A stretch of DNA of 64,000 nt, taken from Eudorina sp. 2006-703-Eu-15. Taxonomy: Eukaryota; Chlorophyta; Chlorophyceae; Chlamydomonadales; Volvocaceae. The translations under genes and the position numbers were made by a program. The notes under the pieces were generated by a model that saw nothing but the letters and a program-made list of their open reading frames with translations, was not told the origin of the DNA and did not search any database. How positions within the stretch are numbered: position 1 is the stretch's first letter; each line of letters begins with the position of its first letter. Shown here piece by piece: positions 32,934 to 44,725 of the stretch. The stretch is taken from positions 164,816-228,815 of the forward strand of contig BDSI01000135.1 in NCBI GenBank assembly GCA_003117195.1, read 5' to 3'.

Positions 32934-35507
32934 ATGCGTGGGAGTATTCAGCGATGCGTGGCGCAGGTATGTTATTGGTATACTCGGCAAGCGCAAGGCT
33001 TCTCCACTTTACGGATGCCCACTGACGTTCAGATCATACGAGATGGAGTCCAACTAACATCAGCTTGCAGCACAAGCGGTCGCCAATGGGCAGGTGCGAA
33101 AGGGCGAGGCCGCGTGTCGCGATTAGAACGCTGCCGACACACGCACCCCGTGCTTGCAGATTACGCCCAGCAAGTCATACGATGTATCGCTAGTGGAAAA
33201 CCACCTATGGCGAAGTTTGACCTGTACGACCGAAGCAAGGACGGTAAGCCGGACGGGGTCCGCTCTGACACGTGCCCGCCACGCCGCGAGATTATCGCCA
33301 TCGGCGGCGGCAGGCTGTTAGGGCGGGGCTTATCCTTGATCCCTGCATCGGCGCCCACCCTGCGCGGCGAGACCCACATCCGGACATCCCAGCCCCATCC
33401 GCAGACCCACCCGACTCCCCAGCGCGCAGACGCGCAGAGGCTCCCATATGGGGCTCACATCCGGGCGATATGGGGCTCACATCCGCCCGCCCGTTAGTGT
33501 GCACTGCCGGCTGACACGTGGTCATCCGAGTGCGCTGCGACAGCCTCTGTGGATGCAGCTGGGAGTCCAGACGTGTTGGCGCGGGCTGACGGGGTGACAG
33601 CCTACACACACGCGAACCAGACCTGAGTGTGCCAGCAGAACTGTTTTTGTTAATTTTTTTGTCGGCCCCTTGTCTTCATGTACTGCGGGGCAGTGTACGC
33701 GGAGTTCCAAGACAAGTGGGAAAGGGCCAACGCGGAAGCTTCCGCGGCGGCGGCGGAGCTGGAGGGGCCGCCGCCGCGAGCGCCCCGGCCGGGTTTCGGG
33801 CCGCCACCGCCGCCGCGTCCCGCGCCGCCGGTAGTTCCGGCGGATGCGGACTGGCCGCCGGGGTACGGCGAGATGCTGCTGTCGTACCTGCAGGCTGAGC
33901 TGCCGCTGAATGCCCAGGAGGCGGCGCAGATGGTGGATGCGGCCCGGCGGGGGTTGCTGCCGGCCAGTCGCGAGCTCATCCGCACGCGCTACATGCACCT
34001 GCGGGTGAGGGGACCGCGGGGTCCAGGAGAGGCCGGATTTAGAGGGTCAAGGTCTCCAGGAGGAAGCGTCCAGGAAATATGTGAAACAGGAATGGGGCAG
34101 CAGAGGGCTCAAGGCAGCAGATCCAAGCTAATAACAGTTGCGGTGGAGAAGAGGTTCAGGTAACATGCAGTCCAGGGAAGAGAGGTTGATGGACAAAACG
34201 TCCAGGGAGGGACACGAGGTCTGGACAGCACCATTCTTCGGAGGGAATGCGCTGACATCCCTGACGACCCCCAGCCCCCTGAGGAAGCTCCCTCCCACCA
34301 CGAGGCTGATCGCCATTACCCGCCGCATCCCTTCGCCACCACCCTGGCGAGGGGCCCTTACTGACTATGCCGTCACACGCCGGTACCGCCCGCCGCACAC
34401 AATTCGAAGCGCTCTTCCCATCGAACCTCTCTTTCATTCGCACTCTCCGTTTTCGCCCAAGTTTTGTGCGCAAGTGACGCTCTGGCTGACTGAACTGGAG
34501 CCTGCCCGCCGCCAAAGCACATCCCCCGTCTCACCTGGCCCATCACGTCACGCGCCCGCCTGACTGCATGACTGCGTGGCCGCCTCCTGACCCCTCCTGA
34601 CCGCCTCCTGACCGCCTCACCAACGCCCGTCTCCTCTCCTGACCGCGTCCTGACCCATGAGACCCCGTCCCGTCGCACGCGGCCGCCCCGACAGGATCTG
34701 GAGCCCCGGTTCCCGGGCTTTAACACGCGGGCGGCTGTGCTGGCCGAGCCGCGACTGCTGCGCCACTCCGCCGCCAAACTGATGCGGGCCATGGTGGTCT
34801 TCCAGGACCTGTGGTCGGTCCACCCCGTGGGTCCCCTCATGGGCCGCATCGGCAAGTTCATCATCACGGATCCGGTCGGAGTGGCGCACCGGCTGCACGC
34901 GCTGTCGCGCGCGATGCGAACGGAGCTGGAGATGCCGCTCGAGCCGCGCCGACTGACCCCCGGGTCGGTCTTCCTCTCCGCGTCGCCGTACGATATCGAC
35001 GCGCGCGTGGCGGCCGTGGCCACGATCTTTGGGCGCCAGGGCGGCCGGCGGCTGCTGGCGGCGGACATGGACGTGCTGCGGTACGAGCCGCAGGAGCTGA
35101 ACACTGCCGTACTGTCGTTGCGTGCGGTGTTCGCGGCACGGGGGTACGGCATGCCGCGGTCGCATCACGTGGGCACGGCGGAGGGCGCCGCGGAGGCGGC
35201 AGCGGACCGCGCCTACGTGACGGAGCTGGTGGTGGCGTGGCCCGGACTGCTGGCGATGCCGGGGCTGGCGGGGGAGGAGGGGTTGGCGGCGCTGGTGGAG
35301 CGGATCCAGAAGGCGGGTGGGCCGCGGTACGAGGGCCCCGGCGGCAGGGCGGCCATGCTGGTGGACGTGGCGGCGCAGCCGGAGGTGCTGCGTGAGGCGG
35401 CGGCGGCGGTGGCGAGCGGGGAGGAGGGTCGGCTTGAGGAGGTTGTGGAGGGGTTGCTGCGCAAGGGGTTGGCGGGGGAGCGAGGGGCCCTGGCGGGGTT
35501 GGTGTGA
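32934..35507 (+). CDS. Conserved-looking protein of unknown function (433 residues)
   Basis: Five exons join in phase: 32934-32966, 33033-33093, 33160-33243, 33694-34004 and 34695-35507. The first three are short. The product begins MRGSIQRCVAQIIRDGVQLT and continues with a helical segment (ASGKPPMAKFDLYDRSKDV), a Pro-rich linker at about 80-105 (PPPPPRPAPP), and a long Ala/Arg/Leu-rich helical C-terminal part with PGFNTRAAVLAEPRLLRH, GPLMGRIGKFIITDPVGVA and PYDIDARVAAVATIFGRQGG. There is no signal peptide or clear membrane segment. GC-rich codons match the neighbours. I recognise no family. The start at 32934 has a good context (CCACCATGC), but an upstream exon cannot be excluded. It is divergent from the IQ-motif gene and convergent with the coiled-coil gene at 36868. 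Confidence 0.72.
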
Positions 35508-36867
35508 GCCCCTCCTGACATACACACACGTGTCTGGACGTGTGGCTGTCAGATCGGGGGCGGTGGCAGCTCATCGTTGGTCTTAGACGGGAGGAACGGG
35601 GCAGCACGATAAGGCCTATTTCTCCGGGACAGCTGTACAAACTGAGGGATAAGGGGGCCCGATATTGTAGGCTACTCCAGTAAGCATTGGTTGGATTGCA
35701 GCAGTGCAGATGGCCCTGGCACGGGTGGCGAACCCCTGCGAACCACCGGGCGGCCGCGGCGGACGCGGAACGCCGCCAAGCCGGGCGCCGTGGTGTTATG
35801 ACAGTCCATGTTGGTGGCAGCTGCGGCGCCACCGTACTGTACGCGTCGCGCCTACTCTTTGGCTACAACGTTTGAGAGGGGAAACGAAACGTTGTCGGCG
35901 ATTGCCCGACCCTGCCGTAACGTGACGACACCTCACCGTGGTTCGGCGGTGTGGACGGAGCGCTGAGGGTGGCGGGTGTAGCTGCTGTCCCTCCGCCTTC
36001 GTGGGCCCAGGCTGGCTTCACGCAGCCCAGTGGGGCGGCTGTTGGGAGGCCCTGAGCTGAGCTCTCTGGCGGATGTGCTCCACCCCTCGCACAGCAGCGC
36101 AGTTTGCATATATCTACCAGTTCCCTATAACCCCCCACCCCACCCCACCCCACGTGAGCCGAAGTATTCACGTCGAGGAATATGACCACCATTACGTCGC
36201 ACTTTGTGTATGGGACGCGTGTGGCGCGGGAGGGATGTTCCGCCTCCCTCCGCCGGAAACCGATGACGCTTAGCCACTTGCGCCCTTTGTGAGGCACAGG
36301 TGCAATGCGGGATGCGGCGCTCCACCACGTGTCGTGTACGGCACCTGCGTCGGACCTCGTTATGTACTGCATCGTGTACTGCTCCCCACTACTGCTCTTC
36401 ACTGCATCGCGTGCTGCACCGTGGACCCTAGGACCTACCGAAACAGTATCGGCCTCCGGCCATGTGCTCAGGATTTCTAGGACCTTCTTGAGCCACGAAC
36501 CGCCGCCACACTGGACACACACTTGCTACCCCAGAAAAACAACCACAAGGCGCGCGCCAACCGGAGCATGTTGCGCCTTAACTGCCGTGCCACCGCCACA
36601 TCGTGTGGCGCGCAAGCAGCCCCCTCCGAGCAGCATTTGCACCCGTCTGTGCGGCCAGCCAGGAGGCTGCCAACCGCGGATTCGACGTCCCGGTGCCCCG
36701 GGGTACGGCCACCCGAAAAAGCAAAGCAAGCCCCAGTCAGGAGCACGCTGCTGACCGCCAAACACCCACCACACCACCAACAACAACAACCCGTGCTGGA
36801 TTCGTCTGGGCTTAGTCCATCTTAGTAACACCGACTACCACCTCCCCACAGCGCTGCCCCCTAGCGC
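35508..36867. other. Convergent intergenic region
   Basis: Holds the 3' flanks of two converging genes and a (CCCCA)n run at 36128-36152. Open frames here overlap each other and look random. Confidence 0.5.
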
Positions 36868-39800
36868 CTAGCCGCGCCCCCCGCTCCGCCCAGCCGCTGT
36901 CCCGGACGGTGAGCCATGGGCTGTGCCCCGGCGGGACCGCGCTCCCGGGCTGTCCGCCGGCGGAGGGGCGTCCCCGCCACCTGCCGCCCCCAGGGCTAGC
37001 AGCCTGCGGTAATAGCCCTGGCACTGCGCCTCCAGGGCGGACAGCTCCGACGTGTAGCGCTCCACCACCTGCCGCACCTCGTCCTGGCGAGGTGCCGCCG
37101 CCCGGAGGGGACCGGCCACAGGAGGGGCGCGCGGCGGCGGGGCCATGTGGGTTGGGGTTGGGGGTCCACTGCACTGTCACGAACAAGGGGCATCGAACCC
37201 TCACCAGCCTCTCCCGCTGTCGGGCACGCAAATCACCGTTCGTGGTTTACCACTCATGCATCTTCCGCCCCTCTGTCACGCGCCGAAACACGGACGCCTG
37301 GGGCCCAGTCCCTGCCGGCCCACGAACCAATAACCAAAGTCAGCCCTGCAGGCCACTGCCGTCACGTTCGAACCTCCGCGCACAGCGCCGTGCGCACAGC
37401 GACCGTACCCTCCGACACAGCCACGCTCCCCCCTACACACACACACACACACACCCGGCTCCACCCTTGACCCCCTCCGCCACTCCGCCCCACCCATGCA
37501 GGTCCGTTTCCTCCTTGGACGCCCGCCACGCGGCCCATCCCCCCTTGCCCGTCCCCTCCGCCCGGCCCCACCTGCAGCGCGTCCCTCTCCTGCAGCAGGT
37601 GGCCGATCATGGCATCCTTGACCCCCAGCAGCTGCCTCAGCGCCTCATGTGAGGCCGCCAGGTCCTGGTACACCGCCGCCTCCCGGGGCAGGTCGTCAGC
37701 CGCCACATCCACCACCTGCTTGAACGGCTTGGAGACCAGGCTGGGGGGTGGGGGAGGGCGGGTGCGTGTGGGAGGGGGAAGGGCGCGGTGGTGGCGGGGC
37801 CGGGGTGGAGGGGCAGTGAGGTCGTCGGCAAGGCCCACACGGTGGTGGCATATCAAGACGGGACGGTGCGAGCGGTGGATGGATGGATGGATAGGTGTGG
37901 GTATGACTGGGGTGTGTAGGGTTGTCACGCGACAGGGGCTGCCATGCCGGCATACATCCGGCGTCCGCGTCAAGGGCGACACAAGTTTCCGCGTGCAGTC
38001 CGCTCTCCGCGGCGGCCCCCTCCTGGCGCTACCCAACCTCTCCCCTGTTCCATCCCTATGTCGCACGTGTTATTCCTCCGTCAGGTGCGGTGGCCACAAC
38101 GCGTGGGTCAGTAAATGCGGACAAGTCCACGAAAGCCACGGGGAAGCTGGCGATCCGCGGCAGCCATACGGGTATGGGTATGTAGATATGCCTCTGCGAG
38201 CGCATCACCTGGCTTGCCACCCGCTCACCCCTTGCCCCTCATTTTGCTGGTTCCCGCGCGCCATCCTCAGCAGGCACACGAACGCATTCCTCGTACACTA
38301 GCTTTCGGGTTAGTCCATGCAGGTTTCCTGGCGAAATATACACACACACACTCCTCCGGGCAATGGGTAAATTATATACGCATACGGGCAAACTATCGGG
38401 CGCCAAGCAGCCCCTCGCATGTCACGCACTCCTGTTCTGCCTGCCTAAATAACAGACACACTCCTCCTCCTCGGGCGGGTCTCTTCTCTAAACTCACTCC
38501 TCCGATTCAGTTTTCTTTTACACACACTACTCCGATCAGCGTCGCGCGCGTCGCCCGCACGCACTCCCAGCGTTGTGGCATGTGTCTTAGGGTGACCCGG
38601 GGGGGGGGGGGCAGCGGACCCGCACCGGCTGGCAGGCGCGACGAACCAGCCCAGCACAACTCCGACAGCCTGCCGACATGTGCCGATCTACGCTGTTCGC
38701 CATTCGCCCTCAGCCTTGCTCCGTATCTCGCTACTCATGGGCTAGGGCAGGGTAACTGCGGCATACAGCCATCTCCGGGCTTAGCCATGCCCCTTCACGT
38801 CACGCACTCCCTGCTCCGCCTGCCTGCCTACGCACAAACCACCAGTCACACATTCCCCGCCCGAACACATACCCTACATCCCTGGTCGGTCTCACCGCGT
38901 ACAGGTGTCCACGAGGCGGCTGTAAGCGTTGAGGAAGTCGACGGGGCCCGCCGCCGAGGCCGCCATGATGTCCGCCAGCAGCCGCTGGATGGCGTCCAGC
39001 TGGGCGCCCACATCCGTCTGCTCCCGACCCAGGGAGCCCTGCTTGAGCGACTCGGCGCCGCGGATGCGGCCCACCATGTCCTCGGTGAGGACCTGGGTGG
39101 GGGCAGGTGGGAGGCCGGGGGCGGCGGGGTCGGATCGTCGGAACGGGCGCAGAGGGAGGGAGGAGGGAGAGTAAGCGGCTGAGGCGGCGATGAGCACGGC
39201 GCGGGCAGGAAGGGGATGATGGGGGCGTACGAGGCCAGGAGGGAGGCGGCAGCGGAGTATTGAGGCGAACGGCATGCTGCATGAATGAAAAATTTGCGGT
39301 CATGGGGGAGTCCGCAGCCAGGTCTCGTCGCCGGCTCAGGGAGGACCGCCCGCGGCAGTCCAGCCTGCCACCGTGCTCTGATACCGACCTCCTTCCCCTG
39401 TCGGGGTGTACGACAAGGGAAAACCCACAAAACCCCGCCGGATCCAGTCCGACGGCGGAAGACCGACCTTCGTCCCATGGACCGTCCTTACGCGACCGCT
39501 CCCGCCGCCGGCCAGCTCCCCCTTATGTCAATCAAGTAAGCGAAAACGCGAAACGGCCGCCTCACTTCCGTCCGCGTCGTTCCTCTCCCTCCCTGCAGCG
39601 ACCGCCCCGTTCCTTCCCGTTCCTCCCCGTCTCCTCCCGGCCTGCTCTCACCGCCACCTCCCTCTCCAGCGCCGCCCGCTGCGCCGCCACCTCGCCCGCC
39701 CGTGCCGCCAGCCGCGCGTGCTGCTGCAGCAGCGCCTCCCGCTTGGCCAGCAGCTGCCCGTTAACGACCGCCTGCAGGGCCGCCAGCTTGGTGCGGTAGG

Positions 39801-41939
39801 CGTCGTTCAGCGGCACCAGCGCGTGGCCCTGCGGGAGGGGAAGGAAGGGGAGGGAGCGGCAGGGGAAGGGAGGGAGCGGCACGGGAGGGGGTACAGGAAA
39901 CTAGTGGACTACGCTGCTAACAGAGCAAAGGTCCTCGGGATACGGTATAGTGCCAAAAATCTCCAGCAGGGGAGGGGAGGGCACGGAAGGGCAGAGGAGT
40001 GGAAGGGCGGGGGGCATGCGAGGGGGGCCCCGAAGTTCGAGGGCGCTTTGGGGTGCAGATGGGCGCGCGGCGAAAGGTGAAAGCTGCTGGGTCGCGGCGG
40101 TGAGCTCTCAAGGCGGGGCGGACATGCATGGCACCGCGGCGTTGCGGCTGCGGCTGGGGCGATGCTGCGCGGCGACGAGCGCGGCCGGCGTCTGTGCGGG
40201 GCGGCTGGAATGTCGCTGACACAGAAGGAAGCGCGGCAGGGCGATTGTAACGACAGGCCGGCGCAGGTGACGCCTCCCCCTTCTCCCAGGTGCTCCACCT
40301 GCTTTCCGAGCTCCTTCACCATGACCGCGTCCGCCAACACCACCTCCTGCATCGTCTCATCGTACACCATGCTCATTCCCCCCGGGGGCTGCGGCTGCTG
40401 CTGTACGCCCAGGGTAGGAAGCTCAGGCAGTGACAACGGCAGTGCACCCGGCGCCGGTGGCAGGATGTACATGGGCGGCTGCGGCGCCGCCGCCGCCATC
40501 GCTGCGCCGGCGGCGGCACCGCCGCCGCCACCATTCAGCGCCAGCATCTGCATGGGCCCCAGCAGCGACGCTGGCGGCGGGGCGGCCGCCGCGGGCGCCG
40601 GACCGCCGTACATGGACGCGGCGGGGCAACCCGCGTGGTGGTGGTGCTGATGGTGGTGGTGGTTGTGGTGGTTGCCGTACGAGGACAGGAGCAGCGTGGG
40701 CGGCGGGTCCTGGGCGCTGCGCGGGGAGGTGTAGGCCTTGGTGGGTGGGGTGGCGGCGGGCGACGGGGAGCGGGGGAAGGGGGCGCTGCCGGGCGGCGGC
40801 AGCAGTGCAACCGGCAGCTGGGGGTCCGGCGGGTTGGGGAAGGGACCTGCGGGTGAGCCGGCAGGAGGACGGGAGGCAGCCGACGAGGGGCCCACCATCC
40901 TCAGTCTTCATGTTTTCACAATCCTTACAAAGGTAGAGGAATCTGCGCACCCCTCCTCACCGGCGCAAGCTGGGTCGCGTTAGCATGGAAGGTGAGGAGG
41001 AGGTGTGCCGTACGCACCGTTGGCGCCAGGTGACGTACCCTCCCAGCCGGCGACCCGGCGGTTCAACCGTACATACCAAACCACGGGGTGCCCCACACAC
41101 GCACACACACATACACACACATGCACACAAATACGCAGAGTTAGCTCCTTTGTCTGTAGACCCACTAACACCCCGCCCTGCCGCTCACCGGTGCAGACCA
41201 TGCCCTGCTGCCCGTGCACCGTCATCTGGGGGTGCGACACGGGCGCAGGCGCAGCAGGCGGTGGGGGTGCTGGCGGCGGACCGCCGCTGCTGTTTACGGT
41301 GCTGGGTGCGGCCCCCCCCGCCGCGGTGGCATCGTATGCCGACGAGGAGGAAATGCCTGCGCGGGAGCGGGACATGGTCTGCTGTAACATCCATGCATCT
41401 TCATCCATTCCTTCATCTCAGCCCGTCAGCACTGGGGTTTTCCAACCAATTTTCCACAGGCCCATCAGCCATGCTTCCGGTGCCCAGACGGCTGCCCAGT
41501 CAGCAATATTGCATATTGTTGGAGTGAAGGCCAGGGATTCTGGGGATCGGGGGAAGTTTGCATCTGTGCAGTGCAGCAGCAGCGCACCTGCATGTGGCTG
41601 CGAGCGTCTATGCCTCTGCGGGTGCCTCTGCGGGTGAGAATCACGACTGCTGCGGTGCCGGTCCGATGAGTGTTTCCGCCGCCGATGACAGCAGCTGTCC
41701 CGGTCTCGCCGCCTGCGACTGTTGCTCCTCCGGCATCGGTCCCTGCTGTCGCTGGTGCTGCTGTCGCTGGTGCTGCAAGTCGTCTGCTCCGACTCACTGC
41801 TCGCGCTATCCGAATAGCGGTTACTGTACTCATACTCCTCCCTTTGCTCCTTGAATGCCACCTTGCTTGGCGAGCGGCTGCTACTCGCAGCCGGGTGTGC
41901 ATTCCCACTTCCACTCTCCATAGCGTATCCAAAGTTCAT
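36868..41939 (-). CDS. Ser/Arg-rich, His-rich coiled-coil protein (628 residues)
   Basis: Seven exons: 41939-41588, about 41416-41189, 40846-40299, 39828-39652, 39092-38896, 37740-37572 and 37083-36868. All phases fit; the exon 2 acceptor is the least certain. The product starts MNFGYAMESGSG. Residues 20-117 are rich in Ser, Arg and Asp with RS-type dipeptides (SRSPSK, RRSNSRRRRDRD), like splicing-factor or disordered phospho-regions. Residues 195-376 are Pro/Ala/Gly-rich with a His run (NHHNHHHHQHHHH). From about 376 to 600 it is helical with heptad character (LAALQAVVNGQLLAKREALL; EDMVGRIRGAESLKQGS; DEVRQVVERYTSELSALEAQ). The C-terminal tail is Gly/Ser-rich. No catalytic domain or known family was seen. 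It may be a scaffold protein. Intron 5 contains a dispersed repeat shared with 62.3 kb. Confidence 0.75.
38400..38870. repeat. Dispersed intronic repeat, copies 1a and 1b
   Basis: 38650-38870 (ACTCCGACAGCCTGCCGACA ... GCCATTCGCCCTCAGCCTT ... TCACGCACTCCCTGCTCCGC) matches 62310-62545 over about 220 bp with scattered changes. A shorter copy of the last part lies at 38416-38460. Class unknown. Confidence 0.7.
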
Positions 41940-43379
41940 TGTCTAACTTCATGCCAATATTGTATTACGATTATCCGTATCAGCTGCCTGGCAAGCGATT
42001 CCTAAGAGATAAGTTAGCTTGCCGTGGGCATAATAGAAAAACATTTTATCGTTGCGCTACCCGTCGGGCAACTCTTCAAGTAAGCAAGTATAACTAAGCA
42101 GCGGCGATTACATGGAACGTGTAAACATGTTACGTTGAAGCAGGTAATCCTTGACTTTTCTGCTACGTTGACTTTCGACAGCCTTGGATCCTGGCCACAC
42201 ACGGCACACAGCACGACATACTTAACAGTCGCGTTGCACATGTATTCAGGTACTATTCGCATGAATCAAATGGCATAATCCTGTCGCCAAGGCCAATTTG
42301 TCGCCACGCGACTGGTGGCCAGGGTTACAGACCGGGCGGTATTGTGAAAGTCGATCCGTGAAACTCCTTGGCAGGGGCCCCCCGCGTCTGGAGCTGCCGG
42401 TGCGAGGCAGGGGCAGCTGGCGCCCGGGGGCCTCGGCGCCCCAATGGTGTCATTCCCCGCGGCGGCGAATACGGAAGCCCCCCAGGCATATCGCTGCCGG
42501 GTTATCGGCAACCGCCCAAACTTCCACCGCCGCCGCGCAGCTGCCAGCTCCCCCGTCGGCAACCAACCATGATCGCACAGACACATCGGACGCGCAGCCA
42601 TCAGTGTAGATCCGGCTAGATCCGGCTCAGTCCCAGGATTTCGCGGCACAATACGCCCATAGCGCCCGTTGACCTTCCACTCGGAACCCAGCGCCCCCAC
42701 CCACCCCGCCGCGCCAAGCGCTCTCGTCCACTCACACCGAAAGTGCTTGCCAACGCTTATCGAAACCGTGCATCTACCCCACCTGCTAATACACCACCCT
42801 GCCCCCCACCGGGAGAGGCGGACGCGCCTCCGTCCGGACGGCCCACCCTGCAGGTTGGGTCAGGCAGGTAGGTTGCTGCAGGGCACCCCGCCCCGCACCC
42901 CTCCCCGCCTCCTTTCCACCGCGCCGACGAACGGGGAACCCGCGGTGACGCCCCAACCACCCACCCACCCACCCACCCACCCACCCGACCTGCACCTTCA
43001 CGACACCTTCGCCGTCCCGCCCTCGCCCCCCGCCCACGCCCCCGGCGCCGCCCCGCCACCTCCGCCCCCTCCCGTCGTCGCTCCCGCCCCGCCTCCGTTC
43101 CCCGCCGTCGCCGCCCCGCAGCCGCCCGCCCCCCACCCCCACCCCCTCCCCCCGTCGCTCCCGCACCACCTCCGTTGCCCGCCGTCGCCATCTCGCCGCT
43201 GCCCGCTCCCCCACCCCACCTCCACCCCCTCCCCCCGTCGCTCCCGCACCGCCCACCCCGACGCCGCTCCCGCTGCCCGACCGCCGCCCCCCCGCCCCCG
43301 ACGCCGCCGCCGCCGGGCCCCAGACACCGCCGAATCCCCCGATACTACCAGCCCACCACCGCCGCCGCGATGCACGAAC
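41940..43379. other. Upstream of coiled-coil gene and 5' flank of the RT remnant
   Basis: A minus-strand frame of 144 codons (42266-42700) has a mixed composition without long simple runs and might be a fragment of a mobile-element protein, but I recognise no motif. From 42700 the sequence is C-rich with (CCAC)n at 42957-42987 and Pro-coding runs. Confidence 0.4.
42957..42987. repeat. (CCAC)n microsatellite
   Basis: Seven CCAC units. A similar (CCAC)n run lies at 45660-45677, on the other side of the RT remnant. Confidence 0.85.
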
Positions 43380-44725
43380 ACTTCCAACACCACAACGCCC
43401 GCCTCGCACCCTGGCAGCTCTCCCTCGACGCCCACCGCCCACCCGCCTACTACGCCGGCACCCTCAAAATGCACAAGTCGCCCCCGACCATGCGCTTCCT
43501 TGCGTGCTCCCAAGCCTGCCCCGCCACCGCGCTCAGCGACCTCGTCACCGCCGTCTTGCGCGCCGCCGTCCCCTCCTTCGATGCCCTCTGGCGCGACCGC
43601 CTTCCAGGCACGCAACCCTGGATGTGCTTCTCCTCCCGCGCCGTCACCCGCCTCGTCGACACCTTCAACGCCCGGCAGTACGTCGCCCGGGGCGCCACCG
43701 GCGGCCCACCGCCTCTCGCCTTCGACTTCGAACGCCTCTACACCAACCTTCCCCACGCCCTGCTCCGCACCGCCCTGCGCGACCTCCTCGCCGCTTGCCT
43801 TGCCGCCACCCCCTACATCCGCGTCACCACCACCGACCCGCCGCCCCACCGCCCTAACGACAAGCCTCGCCACACCGTCACCTTTCACGCCGCCTCCCCT
43901 GGCCCCCGCTGTCGGATCCGGGACCGCACCGCCACCCGCGTCTTTACCCTCACCGACTTCCAGCTCGTCCTCGACTCCCTTCTCGTCTCCACCTTCATCG
44001 CCTTCGGCCCCGCGCTGGTCCGCCAGGTCAAGGGCATCCCCATGGGTATCTCCGCCGCCCCCTTCATCGCTAACCTGTTCCTCGCCTGGTATGAATACTG
44101 CTTCCTGCTGCAACGCCACCAACCCCACGTCACCCCAGCGAGAAAGCTATCCTCACCCGTTTCCAGTACTCCCTCCGCTATCTCGATGACCTCCTCTCCC
44201 TGCACAACCCCTATATCGGCGCCTACCTCTCCCGCGCCACGGTTACTGGCAACCTCCACGGCATCTACCCGCCCGAGCTCTCCGTCACCCCGCAACGCCA
44301 TGACCACCTCCCCGCCGGCTCCATCCCCTCCTCCTCGTTCACAGCCCCCACGCTGGCCGCCGCCGCTACCTCACCCAACTTTACGACAAACGCGTGCAAC
44401 CCGCCTTCGCCAGCGTCCGCCTCTCCCGCTTTGTCGCCCGCGACTCCAACGTCAACGAGGCCTGCAAGCGCAACATCTTCACGGGCCAGTTCCACCGCCT
44501 TCGGCGGGTCATCTCCTGCCCCGATAATTTCTGTGCCGAAATCGCCCTCCTCATCCGCGCCCTCGTTGCCCAAGGCTACCCGCGCAAGCACCTCCTCGCC
44601 CAGTTCGTCAACCTGCTGGCGGCCGTCCCCCAGACCTTCTACTTCGCGCGACGCTCCACCCACAAGGATATGCTGGCGGTCGTCCACACCCACCTGCGCA
44701 ATCCCCCGCCGCCCCGCCCGCCCCC
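43380..44725 (+). pseudogene. Penelope-like reverse transcriptase, frameshifted
   Basis: Three successive frames encode consecutive parts of one reverse transcriptase. Frame one (43380 to about 44130) has the K-x-HK motif (TLKMHKSPPTMRF), motif A (FDFERLYTNLP) and motif B (KGIPMGISAAPFIANLF). A shift near 44130 moves to the frame with motif C (LRYLDDLLSL, 44179). A second shift near 44335 moves to the frame with YDKRVQPAF, CKRNIFTGQFHRLRRV and a C-terminal helical part to about 44725. The KxHK and LYTN motifs are typical of Penelope-like elements. No GIY-YIG endonuclease was seen, but some algal Penelope-like elements lack it. Two frameshifts make this copy inactive. Confidence 0.7.

Noticed and set aside
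32470..36868. Joining the coiled-coil gene and the IQ-motif gene into one giant gene
   Set aside because: The first ends in a stop at 36868, the second has its own ATG with a good exon 1, and a plus-strand gene lies between.
42669..44189. 506-codon plus-strand proline-rich frame
   Set aside because: C-rich sequence gives Pro codons in any frame. The reverse transcriptase motifs are in the other frame.
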